Assembly (NCBI GenBank): GCA_002425225.1
Contig: DILV01000007.1
Span: 1-64,000, forward strand
Source: Thiothrix sp. UBA5583
GTDB lineage: Bacteria > Pseudomonadota > Gammaproteobacteria > Thiotrichales > Thiotrichaceae
Length of the DNA stretch: 64,000 bases
Reading direction: 5' to 3'
Shown here in pieces: positions 51,981-61,359 of this stretch (its first letter is position 1; the number at the start of each line of letters is the position of its first letter). Position numbers and translations under genes: made by a program. Below the pieces are notes generated by a model that did no database searches, was not told where the DNA came from, and worked only from the letters and a program-made list of their open reading frames with translations.

Positions 51981-52951
51981 TTGCGGGGTGCTTCGGTTTT
52001 TTCCAGAACAGCTTTCAGCAGGTGGTCGCTGTTGTAGCCTTCCAGCTCCATTTCCGGGGCAAGTGACACGCGGTGGCGCAAGACCGGCAGGCAGATCTGC
52101 TTAATGTCATCCGGGTGGACGAAATCACGCCCTTCCAGCATGGCATTGGCGCGGGCGGCACGTACCAGTGCAATGCTGCCACGCGGACCAGCCCCGAAGC
52201 GCAAGCCTTGCCACTGGCGGGTCGCACGGGTAATACGCACGGCGTAATCCAGTACCGCAGTATCCACCGCAATATTCGCAGCAACGGTTTGCATGGCGAG
52301 CACCTGTTCGGGTGTCACCACGGCTTGCAGGCTGGCAAGGTTGAATCGGTCGCCAATTTGCTGGTCGGTGACGACTGTCACCATCTCGGCTTCCTCTTCC
52401 AGAGTCGGGTATTCGATAAAGATTTTCAGCAGGAAACGGTCAAGCTGGGCTTCCGGCAATGGATACGTGCCTTCCTGTTCCAACGGATTCTGGGTTGCCA
52501 GGGTCATGAAAGGCAGCGGCACGGGATAGGCTTTGCCTTCGATGGTCACTTGCTGTTCCTGCATGACTTCCAACAGGGCGGACTGGGTTTTGGCGGGGGC
52601 ACGGTTGATTTCATCTGCCAGCAACAGGTGGGTGAAAACCGGCCCCTTGCGCACGTTGAAACGCTGATTCTGCATGTCAAACAGCACGTGCCCGCTGATG
52701 TCGGCTGGCATCAGGTCGGGCGTGAACTGAATGCGGGCAAACTGCCCGGCAATGGTATGTGCCAGCACCCGTACCAGCAGGGTTTTGCCAAGGCCGGGTA
52801 CACCTTCGATCAGCACATGTCCGCCAGCCAGCAGGGCGATGAGGGTTTCGCGCACGACCTGTTTCTGGCCAATCAGTGCCTTGCCGATTTCGTGGCGGAT
52901 ACGTCCAGCCAGTTCGCTGGCCTGTTCAAGCGTCAGGCTATTTGTTGTCAT
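51977..52951 (-). CDS. MoxR family AAA+ ATPase
   Basis: The 324-aa ATPase has GVPGLGKTLLVRVLAHT (Walker A), LLLADEINRAPAKTQSALLE (Walker B), VMQEQQVTIEGKAYPVP, and the sensor LATQNPLEQEGTYPLPEAQL, followed by DRFLLKI. MoxR proteins act as chaperones for the maturation of protein complexes, often with vWA-domain partners. The start at 52951 overlaps the DUF4350 gene by 14 bp; the longer frame to 53059 lies inside that gene. Confidence 0.94.
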   Translation of the reverse strand: MTTNSLTLEQASELAGRIRHEIGKALIGQKQVVRETLIALLAGGHVLIEGVPGLGKTLLVRVLAHTIAGQFARIQFTPDLMPADISGHVLFDMQNQRFNVRKGPVFTHLLLADEINRAPAKTQSALLEVMQEQQVTIEGKAYPVPLPFMTLATQNPLEQEGTYPLPEAQLDRFLLKIFIEYPTLEEEAEMVTVVTDQQIGDRFNLASLQAVVTPEQVLAMQTVAANIAVDTAVLDYAVRITRATRQWQGLRFGAGPRGSIALVRAARANAMLEGRDFVHPDDIKQICLPVLRHRVSLAPEMELEGYNSDHLLKAVLEKTEAPRK

Positions 52952-53963
52952 GGGGTTTCCTTGTGCTTGGGTAAAGTTGTTCGACGGTTTGGGCAAAATC
53001 CTGGTAACGCGCATCAGTGTGCTTGCTGTACCGCTTCCACATGAACAGGCCGCTGGCATGGATGTGTTCCAGAATCCGGCGGCGTTCCGGTTGGGGCTTG
53101 GGAATCAATGGGCCAAAACGCGGGCTATGCGCGAGGATGGTCAGTGGAATCAGCATTGCCAGTGATAATACCAGTGCCCAAGCGTGTTCCCAGATGAGTT
53201 GCGATAAGGGCGGCATGTCATCAGTATGGATCAGCCAGATATTGGCAGGCTCCGTGTGCAGGCTGTGCAGCATGTGCCAGAAAAAGGTGGCATGTTCGTA
53301 CTGGTGGATGCTGCCGTTTTCAATGAAATCCAGATTGGCTACCACGGTGACAAGCCCGTTGCCCCAGGGTTGTTCCAGCAGCCAGGTATGTTCCTTGTAG
53401 CTCAGCGTGTTGGCATCGGTATTTTCGCTGTGCAGGCTATAAAAGAATCCAGGGTCAAGCTCCAGTGCTTCTTCCATGCCGGAAAGTTCCGCTGCCAGCG
53501 GCAAATCCTCGTCTTCGGGCATAACGTGTTCGCCAATACGGATACCCAGCGCTGTCTGCAAGGGATCGCGTTCAATGGCAGAATCGCTTTCTTCTTCCTC
53601 GTCATCATCCATGTACTGCGTTATGGCGTTACTGGTGCGGGCGCGGGTGATGAGATGACCGCCACGTTTGATCCAGGCAAGGATTTCTTCCACCTTTTGT
53701 GCAGACAGGGTATAGCGGGGGGTATTAATCACCAGCACGGTATTGGTATCTGGCAGGGTACTGAGGGTGTCAGGGGTTTCTGCCGGTATGCCCATGCGTT
53801 TGAGTAGCAGGCGCGATGCGAACAGCGGGTTGGTTTTAGCCTCTCCCCGGAAGCCGGTGTATTCATCCACTTCGCGCAGCTCAAAATTCTGTACAAACCA
53901 GCCAATACTGACGATGACAACCACGATTGCCAGCAGGATGGGAACAAGTTGTGACTTGTTCAT
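52938..53963 (-). CDS. DUF4350 membrane protein
   Basis: The 341-aa protein has an N-terminal membrane anchor (LVPILLAIVVVIVSIGWFV) and a DUF4350 domain (NPLFASRLLLKRMGIPAE, VLVINTPRYTLSAQKVEEIL, AWIKRGGHLI). A second membrane segment (WALVLSLAMLIPLTILA) lies near residue 265, and a basic cytosolic tail follows. It is commonly found between DUF4129-type and MoxR genes. The gene overlaps the one before it by 4 bp and the one after it by 14 bp. Confidence 0.88.
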   Translation of the reverse strand: MNKSQLVPILLAIVVVIVSIGWFVQNFELREVDEYTGFRGEAKTNPLFASRLLLKRMGIPAETPDTLSTLPDTNTVLVINTPRYTLSAQKVEEILAWIKRGGHLITRARTSNAITQYMDDDEEEESDSAIERDPLQTALGIRIGEHVMPEDEDLPLAAELSGMEEALELDPGFFYSLHSENTDANTLSYKEHTWLLEQPWGNGLVTVVANLDFIENGSIHQYEHATFFWHMLHSLHTEPANIWLIHTDDMPPLSQLIWEHAWALVLSLAMLIPLTILAHSPRFGPLIPKPQPERRRILEHIHASGLFMWKRYSKHTDARYQDFAQTVEQLYPSTRKPHDNK

Positions 53964-55504
53964 GCCGGGTTGCCTCCTGTTACTGATTCAGCGGGCGGGA
54001 CATGGATGAAACCTGCCCAGCCATCGAACAGGGGTTCAACCAGTGCAGTTGCCGGGGAGCGGTGTGCATAGGCAATTTCCTGCCAGGCACGGGTGACAGC
54101 CCGCAACCATGTTGCCCGATGCGGGGTAATATGCATTGCTGCCAGTTGTAAGATGTCACCTTCCGTATGGCTGTCCTGCACTGGAAGCCGGTCATGCCGG
54201 GTCAGACGCATCAATGCTCCCCGGTACAACAGGCTCAGGGCTTCGCGTTGCTGGCCTGCTTCCCATAAACGGCGGCTGGCGGCTGCAATATCATCCGGTA
54301 GGGATTCCGGGCGGATGTCCATGCCAAACAGGATGTCGGGGGCTGGTTTCTGCTCGGGCTTGCGCTGCAAAGGCTTGAGCAGGGCAAGCAATTGCCTGCG
54401 ATAAACAAAAGCCAATACCACCATCACGATGACGGCAACCCACAACATGATTTTCAGCAGGTTGGCAAACAACACCTGCAAGGCTTCCGGGATGCTGTAA
54501 GACTTGTTTTTCTCCAGCTCGTCTTCCTTGTTGATGCGTTCCCAGCGGGTTACAGTACGCATTTGGGCGAATTCTTCTCGCTGCATGATGGCGTCGATTT
54601 GTGTCTGCGCTTCTTCCGGGGGTAGGCGTGTTTCTGCCAGGGATTCACTGGTGTCTTCTGCCAATGCGGGGGGCGTAGACAGGCTGCTTGCCGTGATGAT
54701 CAACAGGATTGCCAGTACCATTGCCAGCGGCGTTTGTGCCAGTGTGCGCAAACGGTCGCCCAGATTGCGGAACGCCAGTTCGATGTCCCACGCTTCCAGT
54801 TGGGTGCGGCGATTCAGGTACAGGCTGAAACTGGCGGCAACATACAGGGGTTCAATCAGCCAGACGCTGAGCGTATACAGGCAAACGTAAATGAGGGTTC
54901 CCCACAGGCGTTCTTCCGTTTCAGCCATGTCATCAAAGGCGCTGCTGATGTAATCCCATGAGCCATCGGTGGGGTCAAGTAGTAGGATGAGTGCATACAG
55001 GCTGAATAGCACCACCAGTTCCAGCAGGATACAGCCCAGTGTGATCCATACGGCATGGGAATGTGCCTGCACGTGCAACAGGTGTTGGCGGTCACTGCGG
55101 GCTTTGCCGCGCAATTGTTCCAGTTGCCAGATAGAAAGGTTGAAACCGCGCGAAAACGACAAGCGCCGCCAGATCAAGCCCCCCAGCAGGCCGGTGGTAT
55201 GGAACAGGCGCGGTATGGCGCTGAAAATGTCGGCGGTGGATAGGCGCTGGTCGAACATCTGATGGCTGAGGATGTGCAGCAGTACCCGGTCAAACAAGGG
55301 TTTCAGCCACCAGACCAGCCAAGGGATATACATGCGGTAATCGGCAGGTATCAGCAGCCACAGGATCAACACCAGACTGAACAGCAACAAAGTCCATGCC
55401 GGAAAAATCCAGCGGGCATTGTGCTGCACTAGCGCAAACCCCAGATCGGCAGCTTCCCACGGGGTACGCAAACGGATATGGGCGGTAATGCTGTCCAGTT
55501 TCAT
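53960..55504 (-). CDS. DUF4129 multi-pass membrane protein
   Basis: The 514-aa product has about four to six membrane segments in its first half, including WTLLLFSLVLILWLLIPADY and LGCILLELVVLFSLYALILL. Another segment (IMLWVAVIVMVVLAFVYRRQ) follows near residue 370, and then a C-terminal DUF4129 domain, seen as ALSLLYRGALMRLTRHDRLP. DUF4129 is often compared with transglutaminase-associated domains. The start at 55504 overlaps the SpoIIM-like gene (ATGA). Its role inside the MoxR operon is not known. Confidence 0.85.
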   Translation of the reverse strand: MKLDSITAHIRLRTPWEAADLGFALVQHNARWIFPAWTLLLFSLVLILWLLIPADYRMYIPWLVWWLKPLFDRVLLHILSHQMFDQRLSTADIFSAIPRLFHTTGLLGGLIWRRLSFSRGFNLSIWQLEQLRGKARSDRQHLLHVQAHSHAVWITLGCILLELVVLFSLYALILLLDPTDGSWDYISSAFDDMAETEERLWGTLIYVCLYTLSVWLIEPLYVAASFSLYLNRRTQLEAWDIELAFRNLGDRLRTLAQTPLAMVLAILLIITASSLSTPPALAEDTSESLAETRLPPEEAQTQIDAIMQREEFAQMRTVTRWERINKEDELEKNKSYSIPEALQVLFANLLKIMLWVAVIVMVVLAFVYRRQLLALLKPLQRKPEQKPAPDILFGMDIRPESLPDDIAAASRRLWEAGQQREALSLLYRGALMRLTRHDRLPVQDSHTEGDILQLAAMHITPHRATWLRAVTRAWQEIAYAHRSPATALVEPLFDGWAGFIHVPPAESVTGGNPA

Positions 55505-56484
55505 TTGCGCCCCGCCAGCGTGAAATAGGCAAGCACGACCAGCCACAGGCTGATACCCACCGCGTATTTGATCATGACTGGAATCCAGGTCTGCGAAGAC
55601 CAGAAGGCTTCAACGAATGCCGCCATGATGAACAGGGTAGCCGCCCCGTAAACGATCTTGATGGCATCCTGGCTATTGTCCAGCAAGGCCAGCAGACGGG
55701 CTTTGCGCCCAGGCATCACCAGTGCCTGCGCCAGTTTGAAACCAGCAGCCCCGGACAATACAATGGCGGTCAGCTCAAACGCACTGTGTCCGGCGACGAA
55801 TCCCCAGAAGGTTTCGATATAACCAATTTGGGTCAGATGCCCAGCCACTGCACCAATCACCAGCCCGTTGTACAGCAGGAAAAACAGGCTGCCTATGCCG
55901 TATAGCAAGCCACCGGCGAAGACCTGAAAACCGATGCCGGTATTGTTGCGGATGTAAAAGCCAAACATGAACACATCACTGTCCGCTTCCCGCTCGCGCC
56001 CCAGGCGTGACTCACGGTTTACAGGATCATACATGGCTTCCATGCCCGCTACTTGCTCACCATCAATCACTGAATACACCAGCTCCGGTTCAAGCTGAAT
56101 GGCTATCAGGACAGCAAAGAAACTGCCAAAAAACAGCAGGCAGGACAATAACAAGGGTTTGATTTCCCGCCGGACTAGCCGAGGTAGGTCACGCAGGTAG
56201 AATTCGGCAATCCGGTGCAGGAAATGCAGGCGCGAGGTATACAGGTGGTTATGCCCGCGAATGACCAACTGGTTGAGCTGTTCAATCAGCAAAGGGCTGT
56301 ACATGCGTGATTGTGCCAGTGCCAGATGGTGGCAAAGCTGGCGGTAAGCCGCCGGAAAATCAAGTTGCGGCTCCTGCAAGCCCTGCCGTTCACGTTCTTT
56401 TTTGGCGGTTTGCTGATAATCCAGCCATGCCTCGAATACGTTCCATAGCGGCTGGTAACGCTCGATGAACTGCTCCTGTTTCAT
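55501..56484 (-). CDS. SpoIIM/stage II sporulation M-like membrane protein
   Basis: The 327-aa protein has a helical cytosolic start (KQEQFIERYQPLWNVFEAWL) and then a SpoIIM-type membrane domain: LLLSCLLFFGSFFAVLIAIQ, NNTGIGFQVFAGGLLYGIGS, GHSAFELTAIVLSGAAGFKL, and a final membrane segment near residue 300. In B. subtilis SpoIIM helps DPAP complexes in engulfment; in Gram-negatives the protein is of unknown role and is regularly encoded with RDD and MoxR genes, as here. 4-bp overlaps on both sides. Confidence 0.88.
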   Translation of the reverse strand: MKQEQFIERYQPLWNVFEAWLDYQQTAKKERERQGLQEPQLDFPAAYRQLCHHLALAQSRMYSPLLIEQLNQLVIRGHNHLYTSRLHFLHRIAEFYLRDLPRLVRREIKPLLLSCLLFFGSFFAVLIAIQLEPELVYSVIDGEQVAGMEAMYDPVNRESRLGREREADSDVFMFGFYIRNNTGIGFQVFAGGLLYGIGSLFFLLYNGLVIGAVAGHLTQIGYIETFWGFVAGHSAFELTAIVLSGAAGFKLAQALVMPGRKARLLALLDNSQDAIKIVYGAATLFIMAAFVEAFWSSQTWIPVMIKYAVGISLWLVVLAYFTLAGRK

Positions 56485-57167
56485 GCGGTGCGGCCTCCTC
56501 CCAGCCAGTTGGCAATGCCGTGCAACCAGCGGGCGGGTTGTGCCTGCGCCTCAATCAGCGGGCCGGTCATACAGGCGAGTTCCTCCTGACGGGAAGAGGT
56601 CAGGGTTTGGCTGCGCTGGGCAAACAACAGGATGGCCTGTTGTTCCGGCAAGGTCAGCGACATGGGGGGGCGCACTGGCTCGGCTTCCACATGGGTATGG
56701 CGGCGTTTGTGGTTGTTCTTGTGCAGGACAACCGTGTTGGCGGCAAGGTCGCCCAACCGTTGGAAACGCCGGTTTAGCATCATGCTGGCAAGCCCGAAAC
56801 CGTACAAAAAGGGCAGGAAATCCACCACCCGCAACAGGTTGCGCACGATGGAGGCGGATGGCGTGACAGGGCTGGCATCGGTTTGCGCTACATACAAATC
56901 CAGCATTTTCTTGCCGGGTGTTTGCCCTTGCTGGCGCAATTCAAAATAAACCGGGTAAAACCACTCCAGCAGGAAAATCAGGATCATTGCCACACCCACG
57001 CCCATTTTGCCCATGAAAGACAAGGTAATGATCAGGGCAAGACTGATCAGCGAACGCAAGGCAAGATCAACCAGCCATGCCAGTAAACGTGGCAAGGGGC
57101 CTGCTGGGGAGAGTTGCAAGGCAATGCCTTCAGGGGTGTTAACAGTGTAGGTGGTATCCAGTCGCAT
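56481..57167 (-). CDS. RDD family membrane protein, first gene of the MoxR operon
   Basis: The 228-aa protein holds an RDD domain (PLPRLLAWLVDLALRSLISL, LRQQGQTPGKKMLDLYVAQ) with three or four membrane segments. A cytosolic C-terminal extension follows (LTLPEQQAILLFAQRSQTLT) that is longer than in minimal RDD proteins. The ATG at 57167 is the natural start (MRLDTTYTVNTPEG); the frame can extend to 57341 but without a binding site. It is divergent from the M17 peptidase and probably carries the operon promoter in the 99-bp gap. Confidence 0.88.
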   Translation of the reverse strand: MRLDTTYTVNTPEGIALQLSPAGPLPRLLAWLVDLALRSLISLALIITLSFMGKMGVGVAMILIFLLEWFYPVYFELRQQGQTPGKKMLDLYVAQTDASPVTPSASIVRNLLRVVDFLPFLYGFGLASMMLNRRFQRLGDLAANTVVLHKNNHKRRHTHVEAEPVRPPMSLTLPEQQAILLFAQRSQTLTSSRQEELACMTGPLIEAQAQPARWLHGIANWLGGGRTA

Positions 57168-57266
57168 CCGCGCGGGGTATCCTTTTGCATGTATAATCTG
57201 CGCATTATTTCCATGCAGAATGCAATTCAGACCGCCGGATGTCAACCGGGAAGCGACAGGGTGAAA

Positions 57267-58640
57267 ATGTTTACACAAATACAGGCGATTACATCGACCG
57301 CGATTTTTCCCATTGCCAGCACAGACTGGCAGCAAGTACACGCCAACTTTGCAGAGGCGGAACGCAACTGGCTACGCCACAACCGTTTTCAGGGCAAGCC
57401 TGGGCAAAACTGCCTGCTGCCGGATGCTCGCGGCAATATTGGCAAGGTACTGACCGTCTACGATGCCAGCGAAGGAACCCGCTGGGCACTGGCAAGCCTA
57501 CCTGACTTGTTGCCTGAGGGAAATTACCATCTGGAATGTGACTGGAATCCACAGGAACGTGCCGATGCTGCGGTGGGCTGGGGGTTGGGGTGCTACAAAT
57601 TCAATGCATTTCGCCAGACAGAGACCCGACCATCGCCTGTATTGTATACAGGGATAGATACCGGGCGGAGTGAGGCCTTCATCAGCGCCATTACGCTGGT
57701 ACGCGATTTGGTCAACCAGCCCGCCAACCACATGATGCCGCAACAACTGGCCGCTGCTACGGAACGTCTGGCTGATGAATATGCTGCCACTTTCCAACAG
57801 TTGGTGGGCGATGATCTGTTGCAACACAATTATCCAGCTATCCATGCCGTGGGGCGTACCAGTCACCATGCGCCGCGATTGCTGGAGCTGGAATGGGGTA
57901 ATCCTGACCATCCGACCCTGACGCTGGTCGGTAAGGGGGTCTGTTTTGATACTGGCGGGCTGGACATCAAACCTTCCCAGTTTATGCGCCTGATGAAAAA
58001 GGATATGGGGGGCGCTGCGCATGTGCTGGGGTTGGCAAAGCTGATCATGCACCTGCAATTGCCAGTGCGGCTGCGGGTGCTGATTCCGGCGGTGGATAAC
58101 GCGATTGGAGGCGATGCTTTTCGCCCCGGTGACATCCTCGCTACCCGTGCAGGCAAGCAGGTGGAAGTGGACAATACCGATGCTGAGGGCCGCCTGATCC
58201 TGTGCGATGCCTTGTGTGTGGCTGCCGAACAGCAACCCGGTCTGATTGTGGATTTTGCCACCCTGACAGGAGCGGCACGGGTGGCACTGGGTACGGAAGT
58301 TCCAGTTTTTTTCTCAAATAACAAATTTCTGAAAGAAAAACTTCAAGTTGCTTCTGAAGAAATTCAGGAGTTGATTTGGAATCTGCCCTTGCACAAACCT
58401 TATTTCGAGCAACTGAAAAGCCAGTGTGCCGACTTTACCAACAGCGGTGGCAGTTACGGGGGGGCAATCACGGCGGCGTTGTTCCTGAATGAATTTGTCC
58501 CGGAAAACATTCCCTGGGCGCATTTCGATGTGATGGCATGGAATACCCGTTCACGTCCGGGGCGTCCTGTTGGAGGGGAGGCGATGGGTTTGTTTGCCGT
58601 TTATGCGTATTTTGAGACCGTTTATCTGAACCATACCTAA
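57267..58640 (+). CDS. M17 leucyl aminopeptidase family protein
   Basis: The 457-aa enzyme has the dizinc/manganese site of M17 peptidases: VGKGVCFDTGGLDIKPSQFM near residue 223 and NTDAEGRLILCDALC near residue 304, plus KKDMGGAAHVLGLAKLI. The N-terminal 130 residues diverge from PepA. Such proteins are often called PepB-like or M17. The ATG at 57267 follows an AGGG/GTGAAA stretch; upstream starts in the same frame have no support. A TATAAT at 57192-57197 is a possible promoter. Confidence 0.92.
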   Translation: MFTQIQAITSTAIFPIASTDWQQVHANFAEAERNWLRHNRFQGKPGQNCLLPDARGNIGKVLTVYDASEGTRWALASLPDLLPEGNYHLECDWNPQERADAAVGWGLGCYKFNAFRQTETRPSPVLYTGIDTGRSEAFISAITLVRDLVNQPANHMMPQQLAAATERLADEYAATFQQLVGDDLLQHNYPAIHAVGRTSHHAPRLLELEWGNPDHPTLTLVGKGVCFDTGGLDIKPSQFMRLMKKDMGGAAHVLGLAKLIMHLQLPVRLRVLIPAVDNAIGGDAFRPGDILATRAGKQVEVDNTDAEGRLILCDALCVAAEQQPGLIVDFATLTGAARVALGTEVPVFFSNNKFLKEKLQVASEEIQELIWNLPLHKPYFEQLKSQCADFTNSGGSYGGAITAALFLNEFVPENIPWAHFDVMAWNTRSRPGRPVGGEAMGLFAVYAYFETVYLNHT

Positions 58641-58731
58641 ACAACGCACGACATACCCATTAAGGTAGCATTCAGTTTCATGATTGTGCTCTATAATCAA
58701 TACTATTAATGGTTCCAACGAGGGTGTGTGT

Positions 58732-59214
58732 ATGGAGTCCTCTTCTTCGCGGTTTACGGCAGTCAAGCAATTGGTTTGGCTGGTTTTGTTTATCTATGCG
58801 CTGATGATCATCTTTTTCCTGCTGTTTCCGCCTAAGGCGGAGGCAGCCACAGGGCAGGATGAACAGGCGCAATTGCTGGACGGCTTGCTGGGGCGTTTGG
58901 AATACACGGAATCCGGGGTATTCGTGCCGGTAGCTGATGCCGCTCTGACAACGGAACTGATGCAGTTGCAGGCGCAATACCATCTGGATACCGGGCAAGG
59001 TTCAGCCTGGATATTGGACAAGCAGACTGGCTTTGCGGTGTGGGGAACTGCCCATTTCCCGCTCAAACCCGCAGCATTGGGCGAAGCTGACAAGCATAAC
59101 CTGCAATTCTTGCTGAAGGCTGACCGCCGCTATGCAGTGCAAAATTTCCATTTGTCGGTACAGGATGGTTCCCTGCTTGCATTCCAGATGGTAGTTGCCT
59201 TGCCAGTAAACTGA
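58732..59214 (+). CDS. Hypothetical membrane-anchored protein, 160 aa
   Basis: The protein has one N-terminal membrane segment (about residues 12-33, LVWLVLFIYALMIIFFLLFP) and a soluble, probably periplasmic domain of about 120 residues (GRLEYTESGVFVPVADAALT and onward). I do not recognise the family. GAGG precedes the ATG at 58732; the longer frame to 58684 has no such site. It sits between the M17 peptidase and the methyltransferase, same strand, with no overlap. Confidence 0.6.
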   Translation: MESSSSRFTAVKQLVWLVLFIYALMIIFFLLFPPKAEAATGQDEQAQLLDGLLGRLEYTESGVFVPVADAALTTELMQLQAQYHLDTGQGSAWILDKQTGFAVWGTAHFPLKPAALGEADKHNLQFLLKADRRYAVQNFHLSVQDGSLLAFQMVVALPVN

Positions 59215-59275
59215 ATTCAGGGCTATGCCTTGCAGCCAAAATCCATGAAAATAAGCGGCTGCAACCACAGGATAC

Positions 59276-60838
59276 ATGGCAATGGTCGATTTCTACGACG
59301 AACTTACCTACGAAACCAACCCTTTCCCTGAAACACATCCCGGCAATCTGGCGGCACTGGGGCGTCTGTTTGGCATCCCGACTGCTCCGGCACAGCGTTG
59401 CCGGGTACTGGAACTGGGTTCAGCCACAGGTGGCAACATTATCCCGATGGCGCATTACTTGCCGGATAGTGAGTTTTTCGGGGTCGAACTATCAGCGCCT
59501 CAGGTAGGCATCGGTCAGGCAATTATCCAAGCTGTCGGGCTGGGGAATATCCGTCTGGAGGTTGGCGACATTCTGGAGCTTGATCCTGCACAGATTGGGC
59601 AGTTTGATTATATCATCGCTCACGGGGTGTATTCCTGGGTTCCAGCCATGGTCAGGGAAAAAATCCTGCAACTGACCCGCGAATGCCTTACACCTAACGG
59701 TATTGCCTATATCAGCTACAACGTACTGCCCGGCTGGCGGATGCGTGGCAGCCTGCGTGACCTGTTACTGTATGCCACCCGTGATGCAGAGGGCGCGGTT
59801 GCCAAACATGCGGCTGCCATTGTGGCACTGGAGCGCCTGCAACAATCCCTGCAAGGTACAGAAGCTGATAGCAGCCGTTATGTGCAAAAGGAAATCGGCT
59901 ATCTGCTCAAGGCGCACCCCAGTTACCTGTTGCACGAATACCTTGCCGGGGAAAACAATGCCTTTCTGTTCAGCAATTTTCTGGCAGACATTCAGCGGCA
60001 GGGTTTGCAGTATGTGTGTGAAACCGACCTGAATACCCTGTTCGACACAACCTTGCCAGCCCCGGCACAAGCCGCTCTGGCAGATATTGATGACCCCTTG
60101 CAGCATGAGCAATGGATGGATTTTGTACGGATGCGTACTTTCCGCAAAAGCCTGTTGTGCCGTGCCGACTTGCCGCTGGAACGGGAAATCGACATCGACG
60201 TATTCAAGACGTTTTTCTTCAGTGCCAACCTGCGCCCCAAGGGCAAAGTGCAACTTGCCAACAACAAGCCCGCCACTTTCCTGTACCCGGACAATACGGA
60301 ACTGAATGTTGCCCACCCCCTTACCAAGGCAGCGTTACTGCATTTGCGCGATGTTCACCCGTATACGCCTGATTTTGCCGAATTGCTGAAAATTGCCAGT
60401 GCACAGGTTAGTGCAGCGGGTGGCAAGCGTTATGCGGAGGAAAGCGGGGAACTGGTCAGCGAACTATTCAGCCTGTACAGCTACCGGGCGGTGCTGGGGC
60501 ATTTGCAGCCTTGCCATGTGCAGCCTGTTTTGCCGGAACGTCCGCAGGTAGCCACTCTGGTACGTTTGCAGGCAAGGGAAGGTTGGAGCAGTGTTGCCAC
60601 TGTGCATCATTTGGCTCTGAGTGTGGATGGCTTTGCGCGGCGTTTGCTGGAACTGCTGGATGGTTCACGCACGGCTGGCGAAGTGACGGCTTGTCTGCTG
60701 GCGGAAGTACAGGCCGGTACATTGCAGGTTCCCGGTGGCAAGCAGGCACAAGCGAAAGGCAAGGGTCTGGAAAAAGAGCTGGCAGACAATGTGCAACACC
60801 TGCTTCAGGTTTTTGTACGGCATGGTTTGCTGGTTTAA
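59276..60838 (+). CDS. Class I SAM methyltransferase with methyltransferase-regulatory domain
   Basis: The 520-aa product has a SAM-binding domain with motif I RVLELGSATGGNIIPMA near residue 41. It continues with GVELSAPQVGIGQAIIQAVG and FDYIIAHGVYSWVPAMVREK, which fits the Methyltransf_12/25 group. A regulatory domain (PF10119 type) of roughly residues 215-300 follows, seen around YLLHEYLAGENNAFLFSNFL, and then a C-terminal extension (LSVDGFARRLLELLDGSRTA). The substrate is unknown. The ATG at 59276 has no overlap with neighbours. Confidence 0.85.
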   Translation: MAMVDFYDELTYETNPFPETHPGNLAALGRLFGIPTAPAQRCRVLELGSATGGNIIPMAHYLPDSEFFGVELSAPQVGIGQAIIQAVGLGNIRLEVGDILELDPAQIGQFDYIIAHGVYSWVPAMVREKILQLTRECLTPNGIAYISYNVLPGWRMRGSLRDLLLYATRDAEGAVAKHAAAIVALERLQQSLQGTEADSSRYVQKEIGYLLKAHPSYLLHEYLAGENNAFLFSNFLADIQRQGLQYVCETDLNTLFDTTLPAPAQAALADIDDPLQHEQWMDFVRMRTFRKSLLCRADLPLEREIDIDVFKTFFFSANLRPKGKVQLANNKPATFLYPDNTELNVAHPLTKAALLHLRDVHPYTPDFAELLKIASAQVSAAGGKRYAEESGELVSELFSLYSYRAVLGHLQPCHVQPVLPERPQVATLVRLQAREGWSSVATVHHLALSVDGFARRLLELLDGSRTAGEVTACLLAEVQAGTLQVPGGKQAQAKGKGLEKELADNVQHLLQVFVRHGLLV

Positions 60839-60936
60839 ACCCGTGTTTGGTTAGGGAAAAGTTCTATTTATTTGATAAGAAAGATAATTTCTGTATGATG
60901 CAATGGTCTGGCTTGACTTGGGAAATACAGGAGAAC

Positions 60937-61359
60937 ATGAAAATGCACAAGTGGGTAGCGATCAGTTTGACGGTCGGTTTGTTGAGTGCTTGTTCCGGCG
61001 GGCACAATCTGGACAACCCAATCAAGACCTGCAAGGCCATTACGACAGTGCTGGCAGGTGACAAGAGCGTGGTATGGCACGCGGAAAAGCAGACCGAACA
61101 GCAAGGCTCGCAACTTCAGGTGACATTGGATTTTTCACTGGTAGGTGAGCCGCAGGGTGAGGTGTCACAAGCTGTCTGCATTTATGCCCAGAGCAGCCAG
61201 GACATGGACTACCGCAATGCGATGGGTGAATATGCCAATACCCCCACCTCAATGCTGATCAATGGAATGCCCATTCCTGCCAACGATCTGGTACAGGCAG
61301 TCAATCGTGCCACGGCTGATACAGTCCATCAAGTCATCCAGAAAAGCGTGTCGTATTGA
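60937..61359 (+). CDS. Small hypothetical lipoprotein, 140 aa
   Basis: The product starts with a lipoprotein signal (MKMHKWVAISLTVGLLSAC, lipidated Cys19) and continues with a domain of about 115 residues that includes VICIY-like strands and a helical end. I do not recognise it. AGGAG at 60929-60933 lies 3 bp before the ATG, so the start is well supported; the frame upstream to 60511 is antisense/shadow to the methyltransferase gene. Its 3' end overlaps the histidine kinase gene by 26 bp (convergent). Confidence 0.75.
   Translation: MKMHKWVAISLTVGLLSACSGGHNLDNPIKTCKAITTVLAGDKSVVWHAEKQTEQQGSQLQVTLDFSLVGEPQGEVSQAVCIYAQSSQDMDYRNAMGEYANTPTSMLINGMPIPANDLVQAVNRATADTVHQVIQKSVSY

Noticed and set aside
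52073-53044. Long open frame antisense to the MoxR and DUF4350 genes
   Set aside because: Both strands open by codon bias; the minus-strand genes carry the clear motifs.
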